Shown here in pieces: positions 5,115 to 6,009 of a stretch of DNA of 6,009 nt. The translations under genes were made by a program, and so were the position numbers. Under the pieces are notes generated by a model. That model worked only from the letters and a program-made list of their open reading frames with translations, ran no database searches and had not been told where the DNA came from. The stretch is from Chloroflexota bacterium (GTDB lineage Bacteria > Chloroflexota > Limnocylindria > Limnocylindrales > CSP1-4), in contig JACQEF010000191.1 in NCBI GenBank assembly GCA_016200745.1, positions 1-6,009 of the forward strand, written 5' to 3'. Position 1 is the first letter of the stretch; every line of letters begins with the position of its first letter.

Positions 5115-6009
5115 TCAGTGCGCGCCCGTCCGGCCGTGCCGGAGGTCGAACAGCGGTCGCTCCGAGCGGATCTCGGGCAGGTGGTCGAAGTTGTACGGCG
5201 GGGGCGGCGAGGTGGTCGCCCACTCGAGCGTGTTCGCTTCCCACGGATCGTCCCCGGCGACCTTGCCGCTGCGGAGCGAGACGAACACGTTCCACAGGAA
5301 CGGCAGCATGCTCGCCGCGATCGTGAACCCGCCGATCGTGGCCAGCAGGTTCAGGTCGTTCCAGCCTGCGGTCGACGAGTAGTCGGCGATCCGGCGGGGC
5401 ATGCCCGCCAGGCCGAGCTCGTGCATCGGGAAGAAGGTCAGGTTGAAGCCGATGAGCATCAGCACGAAGTGGATCTTGCCGACGGTCTCGTTGAGCATCC
5501 GCCCGGTCATCTTCGGGAAGTAGAAGTAGAAGCCGGCCATCACCCCGAACACGGATCCGCCGAACAGCACGTAATGGAGGTGGGCCACCACCCAGTACGT
5601 GTCGTGCAGCGCGAAGTCCACCGGCACCGAGGCGCTGAACGCGCCGTTGATCCCGCCGATCAGGAACATCGTCAGGAAGCCGAGTGCGAACAACAGCGGC
5701 GTGGACAGGGTCAGCTTCCCGCGCCACATGGTGAAGATCCAGTTGAACATCTTGACCCCGGTCGGCACCGCGATCAGGAACGTCATCAGGCTGAAGAACG
5801 GCAGGTAGACCGCCCCGGTCGTGAACATGTGGTGGGCCCACACGGAGAAGCCCAGCGCCCCGATGCCGGCCGTGGCGAAGATGAACGCCTTGTAGCCGAA
5901 CAGAGGTTTCCGGCTGAACACGGGCAGGATCTCGCTGATGATGCCCATCGCCGGCAGGATCATGATGTAGACCGCCGGGTGCGAGTAGAACCAGAACACG
6001 TTCTGCCAC
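5115..6009 (-). CDS. ctaD: Cytochrome c oxidase subunit I, A2-type, C-terminal 297 residues (5' end outside window)
   Basis: The visible part begins WQNVFWFYSHPAVYI and covers slightly over half of a usual 530-560 residue subunit I. Residue numbers here count from that Trp. Visible ligands are His10 (CuB, with Tyr14 as the likely cross-linked tyrosine), His59 and His60 in WAHHMF (CuB), His143 (haem a3) and His145 (high-spin partner haem a) in VVAHLHYVL, and His135-Asp136 at the Mg site. Lys86 in PTGVKMF is the K-channel lysine. The usual Glu of GHPEVY is absent and the motif is YSHPAVY, which defines A2-type oxidases. The tail MPRRIADY ... TTSPPPPYNF ... IRSERPLFDL is typical of high-GC bacterial forms. 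The stop is TGA at 5115-5117. The enzyme reduces O2 to water and pumps protons. GTG at 5997-5999 is an internal valine codon and not the true start. Confidence 0.97.
   Translation of the reverse strand, partial: WQNVFWFYSHPAVYIMILPAMGIISEILPVFSRKPLFGYKAFIFATAGIGALGFSVWAHHMFTTGAVYLPFFSLMTFLIAVPTGVKMFNWIFTMWRGKLTLSTPLLFALGFLTMFLIGGINGAFSASVPVDFALHDTYWVVAHLHYVLFGGSVFGVMAGFYFYFPKMTGRMLNETVGKIHFVLMLIGFNLTFFPMHELGLAGMPRRIADYSSTAGWNDLNLLATIGGFTIAASMLPFLWNVFVSLRSGKVAGDDPWEANTLEWATTSPPPPYNFDHLPEIRSERPLFDLRHGRTGAH
5967..5987 (-). other. A2-type D-channel signature YSHPAVY in CtaD
   Basis: These seven codons read Tyr-Ser-His-Pro-Ala-Val-Tyr. The His is a CuB ligand and the last Tyr is the catalytic tyrosine. 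In A1-type oxidases the motif is GHPEVY, with Glu at the end of the D channel. In A2-type enzymes, such as the caa3 oxidases of Thermus and Rhodothermus, the Tyr-Ser pair replaces that Glu. The residues are read directly; the class assignment follows the established haem-copper oxidase scheme. Confidence 0.9.

Noticed and set aside
4352..5326. A 324-codon plus-strand open frame opposite ctaE and the end of ctaD
   Set aside because: It is rich in His, Gln, Arg and Asp with no domain, and is antisense to two well-recognised oxidase subunits.
5967..5987. Loss of the HPEVY glutamate read as an inactivating mutation in CtaD
   Set aside because: The preceding Tyr-Ser pair is the known A2-type substitution and all visible metal ligands are intact.
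1..6009. tRNA or rRNA genes, CRISPR arrays, insertion sequences, attachment sites, CXXCH cytochrome c motifs
   Set aside because: I looked for each and saw none. There are no regularly spaced direct repeats, no transposase-like frame, and no CXXCH in any supported protein.

Overview
The window is a GC-rich (roughly 70%) bacterial segment in which every supported gene lies on the minus strand, so transcription runs from position 6009 towards 1. It holds the downstream part of a haem-copper cytochrome c oxidase operon. The genes that follow are closely packed and probably belong to the same transcription unit. The base composition, the short form of subunit III and the subunit I motifs (MPRR, TTSPPPPYNF, IRSERP) suggest a high-GC actinobacterial or Chloroflexota-like aerobe. 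That is an impression from protein style; no rRNA or marker gene here settles it.

Layout in transcription order: ctaD (5115-6009, N-terminal part outside the window), ctaE (4466-5104), a 64-residue two-helix membrane protein that looks like a small subunit IV (4259-4453), a 42-nt spacer rich in inverted repeats, a 372-residue fusion of a membrane part with a C-terminal cupredoxin (3098-4216), a TlpA/ResA-type thioredoxin-like protein (2564-3085), an ABC-2 type ATPase (1557-2567) and its permease (811-1560), a 103-nt spacer with a short GC-rich hairpin, and a GcvT/aminomethyltransferase-family gene (1-707) that runs off the left edge. Spacings are 10, 12, 42 and 12 nt, then two GTGA start/stop overlaps, then the 103-nt gap.

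How they may work together: CtaD and CtaE form the oxidase core. CtaD carries YSHPAVY in place of GHPEVY, which is the signature of A2-type oxidases. No cytochrome c (CXXCH) is encoded in the window. The membrane-tethered cupredoxin, with a complete type 1 copper ligand set, is therefore a plausible electron donor or extra copper-bearing subunit. The membrane part of that protein contains a tandem duplication of a module that resembles the C-terminal half of actinobacterial-type subunit IV, while the separate 64-residue protein resembles the N-terminal half. The TlpA-like protein and the ABC exporter are translationally coupled and could serve copper-site or oxidase maturation, but this is inference from position. 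The GcvT-like gene has no evident link to respiration. Subunit II (ctaC) is not in the window and would be expected upstream of ctaD.
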